From Candidatus Nanohalarchaeota archaeon (GTDB taxonomy: Archaea; Nanohalarchaeota; Nanosalinia; Nanosalinales; Nanosalinaceae), in assembly GCA_022729235.1 (NCBI GenBank), contig JALDAJ010000001.1, forward strand, positions 310,001 to 374,000: a stretch of 64,000 nucleotides of DNA, in the 5' to 3' direction. The position numbers and the translations under genes were made by a program. Shown in pieces: positions 43,033 through 51,051 of this stretch; the stretch's first letter is position 1, and every line of letters begins with the position of its first letter. Below the pieces are notes generated by a model. That model was not told the DNA's origin and ran no database searches. It was given only the letters and a program-made list of their open reading frames with translations.

Positions 43033-43896
43033 TCATACTTCAAGTATTTCCTGTCGCGCAGCGTGGAAAAGATACTCCTGCGCATAACCCGAGTAATCGC
43101 CGAAATAGGACCTCAGATTATGGGATGTCTTCTGGTAGTCCTCAGAATGCAAATCAGGATAATGCTGCTTCACCGCTTTCTGCGCCCAGGTATCGATAGG
43201 GTACGCCTCCAGAAAGTTGAGCGAGAACAAGAGTACGCAGTCCGCCACCTTATCGCCTACCCCGTGAAGCGCCTTCAGTTCTTCCCACGCCTCCTCGTAG
43301 TCTAAATCCTTCATCTCTTCCGGATCAACGACTCCCTCCTGCAGCATCTCTACTGTTTCGACTATGTATTTCGCCCGGTAACCGATACCGAGTTCTCTCA
43401 GCTCTTCCTCTGTCGCTTCCGAAAGCTCCTCCAGCGACGGAAACCTGAAAAGCTCGTTTCCGTCGACCTCTAAGGTTTCCCCGTACTTCCTCGCCATAGA
43501 GTTATGCATCGCCTTTATCCGCGGAATCCTCATCTGCGGCGAGCACAGGTAGCTGATCAGGCACGGGAAGAACTCATCCTGGACAATCCGGAGACCCCAG
43601 AGCTCTTCCTTTGCAAGATCCAGCATCCTGTCCTCAGGAAAAGTGGAGAAAATCTCTTCTAGATTGTAATCAAGTCCCAGCGCCTTTTTCACCTCTTCTC
43701 GTGAGAGTTCAGTCTCGACGAACAGCGTGTCGCCTTCCTGCTCGACAATCAGAGGTTCGCCTTTCCTAACAGTGTAGAATCTCGAACCTCCCTCGCCATA
43801 GAGCTCGCCGTCAATCCTGTGCCAGCAGAAGGTCTGCCCACAGGTCATCGTCAACTCGAGATCAAAGTCTTCAGCAGGAATCGAGAACTGGTTCAT
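43033..43896 (-). CDS. ogg: 8-oxoguanine DNA glycosylase (OGG1 type)
   Basis: A 287-aa base-excision enzyme that removes oxidised guanine. The start ATG 43896 (MNQFSIPAEDFDLELTMTCG) avoids running into the upstream gene. The OGG N-domain (MTCGQTFCWHRIDGELYGE, about 16-35) precedes the HhH-GPD domain: LKALHGVGDKVADCVLLFSL with catalytic Lys (about 215), then AYPIDTWAQKAV with catalytic Asp. LRIVQDEFFPCLISYLCSPQ and RIPRIKAMHNSMARKYGE are family-typical. No iron-sulfur cluster. Length normal. Confidence 0.93.
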   Translation of the reverse strand: MNQFSIPAEDFDLELTMTCGQTFCWHRIDGELYGEGGSRFYTVRKGEPLIVEQEGDTLFVETELSREEVKKALGLDYNLEEIFSTFPEDRMLDLAKEELWGLRIVQDEFFPCLISYLCSPQMRIPRIKAMHNSMARKYGETLEVDGNELFRFPSLEELSEATEEELRELGIGYRAKYIVETVEMLQEGVVDPEEMKDLDYEEAWEELKALHGVGDKVADCVLLFSLNFLEAYPIDTWAQKAVKQHYPDLHSEDYQKTSHNLRSYFGDYSGYAQEYLFHAARQEILEV

Positions 43897-43921
43897 GAAG
43901 AATAAGAGATTGCCAATTATT

Positions 43922-44515
43922 TTAACTTCCAGAATCGATTTCAACCCTACTTCTGATTTCAGAGGCGACATCGTCTAAAAGCTCTTCTAGAGACTCTTGT
44001 CCCATTACAGACAGGTCTACGTCACTTCTCATCATCAGGTCTTTTTCCTCTCTGGAGCTTAAGTAGTTCTCATCGTAGCCGAACTCCTCTTCCAGACTAC
44101 AAGCTAGTGCCGCCTTAGCTCTCTCTGCAAAGTACTCGGATACAAGATACTCGCCATATCTTTCAAGCCGTTCTTCTGACCTCTTGGTAAGCTCCTGTAC
44201 CTCTAGTAGAACTTCTAATCTGCGTGACTTTACCGTTTGCCCCAGCCAGTGCCCTATCTCATGCGCCAGAACCTCCTTACTAGGCTCTTCAATAGCTATC
44301 CTTTCCTCATCCGGAATATACATTGCCTCAGTACCGGCTATATAGTAAGCTATAGCATCGTGACTGAAACCTTTGGACGCGTAGTATTCAGCAAGCTTCT
44401 TCCTGTCCCCAACGGTCATCTCATCTATTTCTGGATATCCGCATCTAGGAAAGCCAGATTGTATAGTAGTTCTGACTTCCTCAGACCACCCAAACAAATC
44501 ATCAGCGATTGACAT
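43922..44515 (-). CDS. Zinc metallopeptidase, HEXXH (gluzincin)
   Basis: A 197-aa soluble protein with a zinc motif EVLAHEIGHWLGQTVK (His-Glu-x-x-His near 86) and a likely third ligand in SEYFAERAKAALACSLEEE (Glu near 130). The pattern is that of ImmA/IrrE-like or SprT/M48-like small peptidases, cytoplasmic since no signal is seen. The N-terminus (DLFGWSEEVRTTIQSGFPRC) is unlike toxin-antitoxin ImmA genes, and no XRE partner sits beside it. A regulatory or housekeeping protease; substrate unknown. It is upstream of ogg in the same direction. Confidence 0.75.
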   Translation of the reverse strand: MSIADDLFGWSEEVRTTIQSGFPRCGYPEIDEMTVGDRKKLAEYYASKGFSHDAIAYYIAGTEAMYIPDEERIAIEEPSKEVLAHEIGHWLGQTVKSRRLEVLLEVQELTKRSEERLERYGEYLVSEYFAERAKAALACSLEEEFGYDENYLSSREEKDLMMRSDVDLSVMGQESLEELLDDVASEIRSRVEIDSGS

Positions 44516-44544
44516 ATAGAAACCGAGAAAAATTAATCTTTTAC

Positions 44545-44715
44545 CTATTCTTTCGTAAACTTGAAGAATCCCGTGCCCTCGTCCGCCGGCTTTTTCTTCG
44601 TCTTCTTCGCGTCTCGTTTGAGGTAGCTTCTACCGCAGCGGTGACACTCCACGCGTTTCCTCGCCTTGGACCGTTGCTTGAACCCGCAGTCAGGGCACTG
44701 GTAGTAGACAGGCAT
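44545..44715 (-). CDS. Small zinc-ribbon protein
   Basis: ATG 44715 gives a 56-aa basic protein: MPVYYQCPDCGFKQRSKARK, RVECHRCGRSYLKRDAKKTK, then KKPADEGTGFFKFTKE. Two CxxC knuckles (CPDC, CHRC) 15 residues apart bind one zinc; the tail is Lys/Arg-rich, fit for nucleic-acid binding, and the C-terminus is typical of ribosome- or RNA-associated archaeal ribbons. It resembles the small C4 zinc proteins found near translation genes, but the exact family cannot be told. It stops 29 bp before the HEXXH gene. Confidence 0.75.
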   Translation of the reverse strand: MPVYYQCPDCGFKQRSKARKRVECHRCGRSYLKRDAKKTKKKPADEGTGFFKFTKE

Positions 44716-44777
44716 ACCTTACATTTGACAGGTAACGGTGAAAAACCTTAATATTAGTGATAATAAAACGGTTTTTG

Positions 44778-45068
44778 ATGAAGAAATCGATTATAAAGGG
44801 TTCAGCAGTAGGAATAGTATTTACAGGTCTCTCATATATCGTCGTAAGATTTATAGGTTTCAAATGGGAGAGTCTTACAGTTTTGATGTATCTCTACGTT
44901 GTTCTCGGCGTTTTAATGGCTGTTATATCCGAGACAGACAACCTAAGTCAGGATTTAGGAGGTATTTTGGACAGGATAGTAGTGGTTGTTGAGGGCGAAG
45001 AACTGGAGCTGAAGAAGCTTGTTTCCGGGGAAAAATATAGGGTGAAAGGAGAGCTAGAGAAGCTCTAG
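44778..45068 (+). CDS. Two-helix membrane protein
   Basis: A 96-aa protein. ATG 44778 (MKKSIIKGSAVGIVFTGLSY) is preferred over GTG 44757; a TATA-like CTTAATATTA lies about 30 bp upstream. Helices lie near 8-27 and 35-53; the C-terminal half is charged (EGEELELKKLVSGEKYRVKG) and probably cytoplasmic. It overlaps the end of the LTD gene by 4 bp on the other strand. No family is recognised. Confidence 0.6.
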   Translation: MKKSIIKGSAVGIVFTGLSYIVVRFIGFKWESLTVLMYLYVVLGVLMAVISETDNLSQDLGGILDRIVVVVEGEELELKKLVSGEKYRVKGELEKL

Positions 45069-45943
45069 TAGCTCTCCTCGGCGACTTTTACACCTTCAGT
45101 GTCGTAGAGTGTTGCTGTGTCACCACCAGTATTCCAGAGTATTCCTGAATTAAACTCTGCTGGCTCTACGGCATCACCTACTTCATCCGAGCTGCTGGTG
45201 TAGACGTGAAGCGATTCACGCGGCTCGAGAACCACATTCCCGAACTCATGTGAGTAATAGCCGTCTGTAAGCTCCCAGCCGTTAAGGTTCACTTCTTCGA
45301 ACTCGTTGTTGACCAGTACGGCGTGCTGTCTGTCGTTGTCACCGAAGCCTCCGGCAGTCGACTCATTTGCCACAATCTCTACATTAGGAAGCTCCTGTTG
45401 CCTGATCCTTTCGCTTTTATCTTCCAGTTCCTCCTTCTTCTCTTCTAGAATCGGTCTGAGTTCGTGTCGGATTCTCTCTATCTCCTGCCTGTCAGAACCC
45501 GAGAACTGTGTTTTCTCCGCACCGTTCCTGGTCTCTGTCTTCAGTTCTCCATACGGCGTTGAGACTTTCTCGACCTCGGCATCACTTGATTCAACAACCT
45601 TCAGAGTCCCTTTTGATGTGGTGAGAGTCCACTCTGTTCTAGAGGGATGTCTATCGACCTCCAGCTCCGATGTGGGATCTTCTATCGACGCGCTCGCAGA
45701 GTCCGAAGTTATCGATGTCGTGAACTCGCTGAACGCAGTCTTTATAGAAGCCTGGAAGCTGTCCGGAGAGGTGGACCTTGTAACTTTTTCCGGCACATCT
45801 CCCTGGGCGTCTACGTCCGGCATACCTGCAGATATATCTTCTGAAAAGCTTTCAGACATATCAACAGAGCTTGAAGCTGCCGGAACAGCCATTAATCCTA
45901 CAAGTACCGATGCAGCAATTGCTGCGTGATATATAGATGTCAT
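45065..45943 (-). CDS. Secreted coiled-coil protein with lamin-tail (LTD) domain
   Basis: A 292-aa protein with a Sec signal (AAIAASVLVGLMAVPAASSS, about 8-27) and an acidic/Ser-rich region (28-150). A coiled coil lies near 155-185 (IRHELRPILEEKKEELEDKS). The C-terminal lamin-tail-like domain (about 185-292) reads LPNVEIVANESTAG, HAVLVNNEFEEVNLNGWEL and GILWNTGGDTATLYDTEG, with the LTD pattern E-x-V-x-L-x-x-W. LTDs are used for surface attachment and, in some archaea, attached to secreted nucleases. No nuclease is present here. A TATA box (TTTTATAAG) lies about 28 bp upstream, in the AT-rich gap. Confidence 0.8.
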   Translation of the reverse strand: MTSIYHAAIAASVLVGLMAVPAASSSVDMSESFSEDISAGMPDVDAQGDVPEKVTRSTSPDSFQASIKTAFSEFTTSITSDSASASIEDPTSELEVDRHPSRTEWTLTTSKGTLKVVESSDAEVEKVSTPYGELKTETRNGAEKTQFSGSDRQEIERIRHELRPILEEKKEELEDKSERIRQQELPNVEIVANESTAGGFGDNDRQHAVLVNNEFEEVNLNGWELTDGYYSHEFGNVVLEPRESLHVYTSSSDEVGDAVEPAEFNSGILWNTGGDTATLYDTEGVKVAEESY

Positions 45944-46098
45944 ATTTAGTTATAATACTACACTCTTCTTATAAAACTTTTCGGATTTATACAGCCTACA
46001 AAAACTATAAAATCTCTTTAAACATCAAAAAACTATTTTAAACCGTTTTTATATGCAAAAAATCCATATAAAGAGTTTTCAATACATATAATATCCAT
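45944..46098. other. AT-rich intergenic region
   Basis: 155 bp, about three quarters A/T, between the start of the LTD gene and the end of the TctA-like gene. It holds the LTD promoter (TTTTATAAG near 45969-45977) and several T-runs that could end the TctA-like transcript. CTCTTTA (46014-46020) and TAAAGAG (46068-46074) form an imperfectly placed inverted repeat. I see no coding frame or tRNA-like fold in it. Confidence 0.5.
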
Positions 46099-47277
46099 TT
46101 ACATCAGACCAGTATAGAAAGCTATAGCCGGGACCAGAAGTACAGCCATGCACGGTGCGCGCTCGCCGCTTAATAGGGCAGCGTAACCTATACAGGTGGC
46201 GGTGAAAAACACCAGGAGCCCCGGAACACCAGTCAGGTACAGAGTTGATGCAGCAAGAACTAGAGCCACCACGTAGAAGATTTTCGCGAAGTCAACCACA
46301 CCGAGAGCCCTCACAAACAATCTAGAGGTCTTGAAAGCGATCAGGGAAGATACCGCGACCGCTACAAGAGAAAGTCCCGCGAGGAACATCACGGTGTAAG
46401 CACCTATCTCGGATATGCTAGCGAGCGCGACCGACGCCCCAGACCGGCTCTTACCGATCATATACAGGGCGAGAAACGAAGTGATTATATCTGACGTATT
46501 GACTCCTCCCATACCCGCAAGGAACTCTCTACGTGAAGACATGATGGGTGCGAGAAAAGAAGTCGAAACCGCCGCACCCAGACCAGGAAATATCCCTGCA
46601 ACGAGACCTGCAAGGAAGCCCGCAATACCGCCTCTGAAAGACTCTCCCGGTTCAAGAGCTACTTCTCGCTGGTCAGGGATATCAAAGCCCGATCTTAATG
46701 CATGTATAACCGCAGGCATCGCGAAAAGCCCTGAAAAAATAGGGACGAGTACGAACTGCTGGTTGACCTGCATGGTAAAAGAGATAACACCCAGCAGCCC
46801 GGAAAGCATAGCGACAACCGCAGAGAACCGGACGTTACTCCTGAAGACTATGAAGAACAGGAAGAATGCCAGCAGATACTCCATAACATCTTCCAGAACG
46901 CCATAAACAGACTCAAGAAAGAGCAGCAGAAACGGCATAGCCAGAGTTAGCGCAATAATCGAGAGCGCACCACCGACAACAGTGTAGTCGAAAGCCTCCA
47001 GCCCTCTCCCGTCAATCGCCATCTCAGTCCCAGGAGGAGACGATAACGCAGTTTCCGCCTCAGGAGCACCGAGAAAAATCGCAGGCAGGAAATCGTGGAA
47101 CGTGTGCGAAACCGATAGACCGGCGACAAGACTCATATAAACCATGAAATCGATATCAAAACCAAAATAAACCGGTAAAGTAGTGAAAACAACTGTATTA
47201 GGATGAATACCAGGAATAAGACCTGTAAAAATACCTATAGTTATTCCAATGCCTAAAAACACCAGGTATTCGAGCAT
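46099..47277 (-). CDS. TctA-like (DUF112) membrane permease
   Basis: A 392-aa protein with about 11-12 membrane helices. The start MLEYLVFLGIGITIGIFTGL followed by IPGIHPNT is the hallmark of the tripartite-tricarboxylate-transporter TctA family and its archaeal branch. Gly-rich repeats FLAGLVAGIFPGLGAAVSTS and AGMGGVNTSDIITSF, near 210-260, echo the first repeat and point to an inverted-repeat transporter. No TctB or TctC neighbour is visible. It may move a small organic acid; the substrate is unknown. It shares a 50-bp gap with the nac gene. Confidence 0.85.
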   Translation of the reverse strand: MLEYLVFLGIGITIGIFTGLIPGIHPNTVVFTTLPVYFGFDIDFMVYMSLVAGLSVSHTFHDFLPAIFLGAPEAETALSSPPGTEMAIDGRGLEAFDYTVVGGALSIIALTLAMPFLLLFLESVYGVLEDVMEYLLAFFLFFIVFRSNVRFSAVVAMLSGLLGVISFTMQVNQQFVLVPIFSGLFAMPAVIHALRSGFDIPDQREVALEPGESFRGGIAGFLAGLVAGIFPGLGAAVSTSFLAPIMSSRREFLAGMGGVNTSDIITSFLALYMIGKSRSGASVALASISEIGAYTVMFLAGLSLVAVAVSSLIAFKTSRLFVRALGVVDFAKIFYVVALVLAASTLYLTGVPGLLVFFTATCIGYAALLSGERAPCMAVLLVPAIAFYTGLM

Positions 47278-47297
47278 ATTTACAGGGAGCCATCACG

Positions 47298-47310
47298 GAT
47301 ATAAAAAACA
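47298..47310. promoter_or_regulatory. Shared TATA region, TctA-like/nac
   Basis: GATATAAAAAACA lies about 25 bp from ATG 47328 and about 26 bp from ATG 47277, so one block may drive both divergent genes as leaderless mRNAs. Confidence 0.55.
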
Positions 47311-47327
47311 CGCTTGAATGTAAACCC

Positions 47328-47639
47328 ATGTTTGGCGGCAAAGACATGTCGAAGATGATGAAACAGATGGGGATGGACCTCGAAGAAATCGATGCAGACA
47401 AAGTAGAAGTAACGGCGGGTGACAAGAAACTGGTTTTCCACTCGCCTGACCTGTCCAAGATAGAGGCGCAGGGACAGGAGATCTTCCAGCTACAGGGCGA
47501 CTACACCGAAGAATCAGCAGGCGTCCCAGACGAAGACGTTGAACTCGTCATGGACAAGACAGGCGCGAGCGAGGAAGAAGCCCGCGAAGCTCTTGAAGGT
47601 ACGGACGACGTCGCTGAAGCCGTAATGGAGCTTCAGTAG
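47328..47639 (+). CDS. nac: Nascent polypeptide-associated complex (NAC) alpha homologue
   Basis: A 103-aa protein that binds ribosomes at the exit tunnel and shields new chains. The NAC domain (about 20-65) begins EIDADKVEVTAGDKKLVFHS and has PDLSKIEAQGQEIFQLQGDY. The UBA-like end (about 68-103) reads EDVELVMDKTGASEEEAREA then LEGTDDVAEAVMELQ. The length is usual for archaeal NAC. Confidence 0.93.
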   Translation: MFGGKDMSKMMKQMGMDLEEIDADKVEVTAGDKKLVFHSPDLSKIEAQGQEIFQLQGDYTEESAGVPDEDVELVMDKTGASEEEAREALEGTDDVAEAVMELQ

Positions 47640-47706
47640 CGTACTATAGAATTTTAAGAAAGATATTCAAAGAATAGTCTACAAGTACGCTATAAAGGTG
47701 TAATTT

Positions 47707-48348
47707 ATCTCTGAACACCACGACATCCTTACTAAGGCTATAAACAAGGAGCTTCACAGGATAAGCGATAAGAAAACAGACTCTTCTTCTTTCAAATCCT
47801 CAAATATACGTTACCGGATGAATGTCAGTGGTAAAACGTATAATGTACAGATAGGTGCGTTCAATCACGATCCCTTTGTCAGGATGTTCAAACAGATTCA
47901 AGAGGACTTCAAAGGCAAAACCGAGAGTTATGACGAATTCCTGCTGGAGAGACTTGAAAAAGTAGCTGTACAGGCAATTCTTTCTAAAGACTCTGAAGTT
48001 TTGAATTCCATTCATAGACTTATCGAGAAAATCCGGGAAATAAAGGAAGTTGATGACTTTGGTTCAGAACTACTGAACCGGATGTACTATCCTGCTTCCG
48101 TAGCAGTCTATATCCCTCGTTTTCCGCGAGCCAGAAAAATTAATTTCCTAGATAATTTACTTCAGAAAAGAGTTACTCCCGACTCAGTATCCATACACTT
48201 CGAGGGAGACAAAATCGGGGAAGTAGAGTCAAACATATTCACGCTCATTCCCGGCAATTACCGGATAGAAGCAATCTACGATGAGAACGAATATCAGTTA
48301 CAGAAAGAGATTTCGGGATCATCTGTTCTCATGCTGAACAAGAAATAA
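47707..48348 (+). CDS. Hypothetical soluble protein, start possibly non-canonical
   Basis: The first ATG (47818) gives 176 aa. But the frame is open from 47704 and upstream of that ATG reads as a good protein N-terminus, S-E-H-H-D-I-L-T-K-A-I-N-K-E-L then HRISDKKTDSSSF. It follows AAAGGTG (47694-47700) and a TAA at 47701, and no ATG, GTG or TTG lies in it before 47818. So ATC 47707 may be the start, or 47818 may be right and the rest non-coding. The protein is soluble, helical at about 1-100 (LLERLEKVAVQAILS) and beta-rich at the end (GDKIGEVESNIFTLIPGNYR). It converges on secD with a 1-bp gap. No family is recognised. Confidence 0.6.
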   Translation: MSEHHDILTKAINKELHRISDKKTDSSSFKSSNIRYRMNVSGKTYNVQIGAFNHDPFVRMFKQIQEDFKGKTESYDEFLLERLEKVAVQAILSKDSEVLNSIHRLIEKIREIKEVDDFGSELLNRMYYPASVAVYIPRFPRARKINFLDNLLQKRVTPDSVSIHFEGDKIGEVESNIFTLIPGNYRIEAIYDENEYQLQKEISGSSVLMLNKK

Positions 48349-48349
48349 T

Positions 48350-49975
48350 CTATCCGCTATCTTCCAGGTATTCGAGCATCTTGGAGTATGCCGGTCTGGT
48401 GATGGAGATTCCGATGATGATTCCGATAATGGTCGTGGTTGCGAACCCACGGATGTCGATCAGCGCATCGCCTGTTCCAGCAAGAGGGAATGACAGTACT
48501 GCAACCATCGCTGCCAGTGCTCCTATCGCGACGTAGTGCTTGTTGGTGCCGCGAGTGAAGAAGGTGTAACCTATCAGTCCAAGTCCTGCTGCTCCTACTG
48601 CGAGGTTGGCGAAGCTCGGTGAAAGGATAGGTGTCATCGCACCGATTGTCGAAGCGGCTGATGTGAAGATGACGAAGAACGCCTGTTTCATCCGCTCCGT
48701 CCAGGAGCGCACCATCTCACGCCCTGATTCGTCCGTGATGATTATCTGGTCGTCCACTCCTGTACCGACTGCTGCGATTATGCCTGCGACCGCGGAAAGC
48801 GTGAGTTCGCCGACCGTTGAGAACCATATACCGAGCATTATCAGTACCTCGGAAGATCCTGTTATGAACAGTGGTAGCACGATCTTCGGTCGTTTATAGC
48901 GGAGGAAGACTATCATCGCGACTGCTACAAGCGCGAGACCCACTGCAACTATTGAGACTCTCATAAAGTCCGCTCCCAGAGAGGAACCTAGAACCGTCTC
49001 GCTTTCAAGTGAAACAGTTACAGGCAGAGAACCAGACTTCAGGACTGTCTGTATCCTCTCCGCTTCCTGTCGGGCATCCTCTGCCTCGTCCCTTGTTATC
49101 TGTATAGACCGATCCGTACCAGCGCTACCCGGAAGCCCCAGAATATTCAGTTCCGCCCTCATGTCACCGTCAAGGAAGAACCTGAGACCAACGTTTGACC
49201 CGTCTTCGTGAGTCATAGGTGCATCCGGATCCAGCGAGTGGAAGTTGCTGGTTATCATACCGTACCGGTCTCCGGCTTCGTTACTAAGTGTTATCGGGAA
49301 TATTACAGTGGTGCCTTCAGTCCTCTGTCTCTCATCCTGTACATCTACTATCTCGTCCCCGGTGTAGGCCACAACTTCAAGGTTCGCGGTTCCGTCAGTT
49401 TCATTCACGTAGACGAATTCGACCTCGTCAAGCTCGAACCTGTCACCAGGCTGGTAGGTTCCGAGAAGTTCATCGGTTTCGCTGTAAACCTCTACATCAC
49501 TGTTGACACGGTCGAACCTGTACTCATCCTCCAGTTCAAAGTTCTTCGAGTCATGAACTGGCAGCGTCACGCGCGCCTCAAAGGTTCCTTCCTGTGTTAT
49601 AAGCTCCTGTAATGTTTCATCTGTATCCCCAACCTGTGCCGTCACTCTGACCTTCCAGCCGTCGATGTTAACAACGTTGACCGTTGGGTCCATCACCATC
49701 GGTATCTCGTTCGCTCTCAGGTTGAGTACTTCTGCGACGTCCTGCGCCTGCTCTCTCAGTTCCTCTCCTTCCTTGTCGGAGTCGAGCGACAGGAGTATCC
49801 TTGTTCCCCCAGTGAACTCTGTTCCGAGGTTGTCCTCGAGCCCCTTGAAAGCTATGCTGTAATCACCGTCCTCCTGCACCCATGTCGGCTGCATCCCGAT
49901 TATCGATATGCCTATGAAGAACAGCAGTAGTAGTATCCTCCATTCTTTCAGTAGTCCTTTCACATCTAGCTCCAT
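48350..49975 (-). CDS. secD: Protein-export membrane protein SecD
   Basis: A 541-aa partner of SecF that helps pull exported proteins through SecYEG using the ion gradient. N-terminal helix (about 13-30), then the periplasm-equivalent P1 domain with GTEFTGGTRILLSLD (about 52-66). Six further helices lie in the C-terminal third (about 320-535), with the RND-type pattern GTGVDDQIIITDESGREM near 405. It is slightly longer than bacterial SecD and lacks any ATP site, as expected. The start overlaps the end of secF by 10 bp. Confidence 0.93.
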   Translation of the reverse strand: MELDVKGLLKEWRILLLLFFIGISIIGMQPTWVQEDGDYSIAFKGLEDNLGTEFTGGTRILLSLDSDKEGEELREQAQDVAEVLNLRANEIPMVMDPTVNVVNIDGWKVRVTAQVGDTDETLQELITQEGTFEARVTLPVHDSKNFELEDEYRFDRVNSDVEVYSETDELLGTYQPGDRFELDEVEFVYVNETDGTANLEVVAYTGDEIVDVQDERQRTEGTTVIFPITLSNEAGDRYGMITSNFHSLDPDAPMTHEDGSNVGLRFFLDGDMRAELNILGLPGSAGTDRSIQITRDEAEDARQEAERIQTVLKSGSLPVTVSLESETVLGSSLGADFMRVSIVAVGLALVAVAMIVFLRYKRPKIVLPLFITGSSEVLIMLGIWFSTVGELTLSAVAGIIAAVGTGVDDQIIITDESGREMVRSWTERMKQAFFVIFTSAASTIGAMTPILSPSFANLAVGAAGLGLIGYTFFTRGTNKHYVAIGALAAMVAVLSFPLAGTGDALIDIRGFATTTIIGIIIGISITRPAYSKMLEYLEDSG

Positions 49976-51000
49976 ACTTTCACCTGTGAAACGTCTATCG
50001 CAGGGATTTGCCAGTCGTCTTCAACGTATCTCTTGAGTATGTAGGCGTTACCGAACCATGTAAGAGGTATGTCCGCGAGTAGCCCTACCACCATGACCGC
50101 GGCGATCTGGGAGAACGTTGATGAGGCTCCTATCAGCATGTGTGAGGCGATGTAAAGTATGGAGAAGCCTGCTATACCTCCTACGCTCATAGTTATACCT
50201 GTCTTAACCGAGCTCCAGATACGCTCCTGTAGCGATCCACGGCGCTTCTTTAACACTCTAGTGGACAGCACGATGTCTGTGTCCACCGAGTAACCGATAA
50301 GCATCAGAAGTGCTGCGACCGATGCCAGTGTCAGAGGTATTCCGAGCACGTACATCGCGGCAAGCGAGATCATGATGTCGCCCGCCGCCGCGAATATGAC
50401 CGCTACGGAAGGTGTTATATCTTTGAACGCGACGAAAATCACTATACTCATTATGGTGAACGCGAGAACCACTGCCAGAATCGCCTGCTGGAAGAACGCG
50501 GCGGATACCGCGGCTGAAACAGTGTCGATACTTATCTCGTCTGCATCAAGTTCTATACCTAGCTCCCTGAACACCTCCATGATTTCTCCCCGGTCCTCCT
50601 GGTCGTCGATGTCATCCTTTATTGTAACCATAAGGAGTCGGTCGCCATCAGCAGTCTCACCGGTCCGGGCGTCCGCGTCATAGCCTCTGTCTGCAAACGC
50701 TCTCTCGACATCCAGGATTCCTATCTCTCCCTGTATAGGGACTCTTATCTCTGCGCCTCCCGCGAACTCGACACCTTTATCCATCATGTCGCTCGACGCG
50801 ACTGTTACAGAGCGGTTCTCATCTATCTGTATGTACGGCGAATCAGCCGTAGAGAAGTAGCCATACCCGAGAACCAGGACTGCAGCCAGCCAGAGGACTA
50901 CAGGAATGACTGCGTACCTGTCGTAGTTCTCGTAAACGTGGTTAAAGTATGTGTCAAAATCCACAGTCAGAGTTTCCCCATGGAATCCTTTTAAACTCAC
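49966..51000 (-). CDS. secF: Protein-export membrane protein SecF
   Basis: A 344-aa protein with six helices (the first at about 30-50) and the extracytoplasmic P1 domain. VEFAGGAEIRVPIQG (about 72-86) is the SecF mark, and SVAALLMLIGYSVDTDIVLS (about 230-250) the RND mark. A GTG start (51000) follows a TATA block at 51021-51034 by about 27 bp (leaderless). It is transcribed with secD, divergently from aglB. Confidence 0.93.
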   Translation of the reverse strand: MSLKGFHGETLTVDFDTYFNHVYENYDRYAVIPVVLWLAAVLVLGYGYFSTADSPYIQIDENRSVTVASSDMMDKGVEFAGGAEIRVPIQGEIGILDVERAFADRGYDADARTGETADGDRLLMVTIKDDIDDQEDRGEIMEVFRELGIELDADEISIDTVSAAVSAAFFQQAILAVVLAFTIMSIVIFVAFKDITPSVAVIFAAAGDIMISLAAMYVLGIPLTLASVAALLMLIGYSVDTDIVLSTRVLKKRRGSLQERIWSSVKTGITMSVGGIAGFSILYIASHMLIGASSTFSQIAAVMVVGLLADIPLTWFGNAYILKRYVEDDWQIPAIDVSQVKVWS

Positions 51001-51020
51001 TGGGGCAGTATAAGGGAGGG

Positions 51021-51034
51021 CATAAAAATATCCT
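51021..51034. promoter_or_regulatory. Shared TATA region, secF/aglB
   Basis: CATAAAAATATCC (minus GGATATTTTTATG) lies about 25 bp from ATG 51052 and about 27 bp from GTG 51000. Confidence 0.5.
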
Positions 51035-51051
51035 GTTTAAAGAAGAAGATT

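Noticed and set aside
44738-44992. 84-aa frame overlapping the two-helix protein
   Set aside because: Out-of-frame shadow; the other frame gives membrane helices and ends at the convergent overlap.
45306-45929. 207-aa Ser-rich frame opposite the LTD gene
   Set aside because: Ser/Cys-rich shadow of the signal-peptide/LTD protein, no ribosome site.
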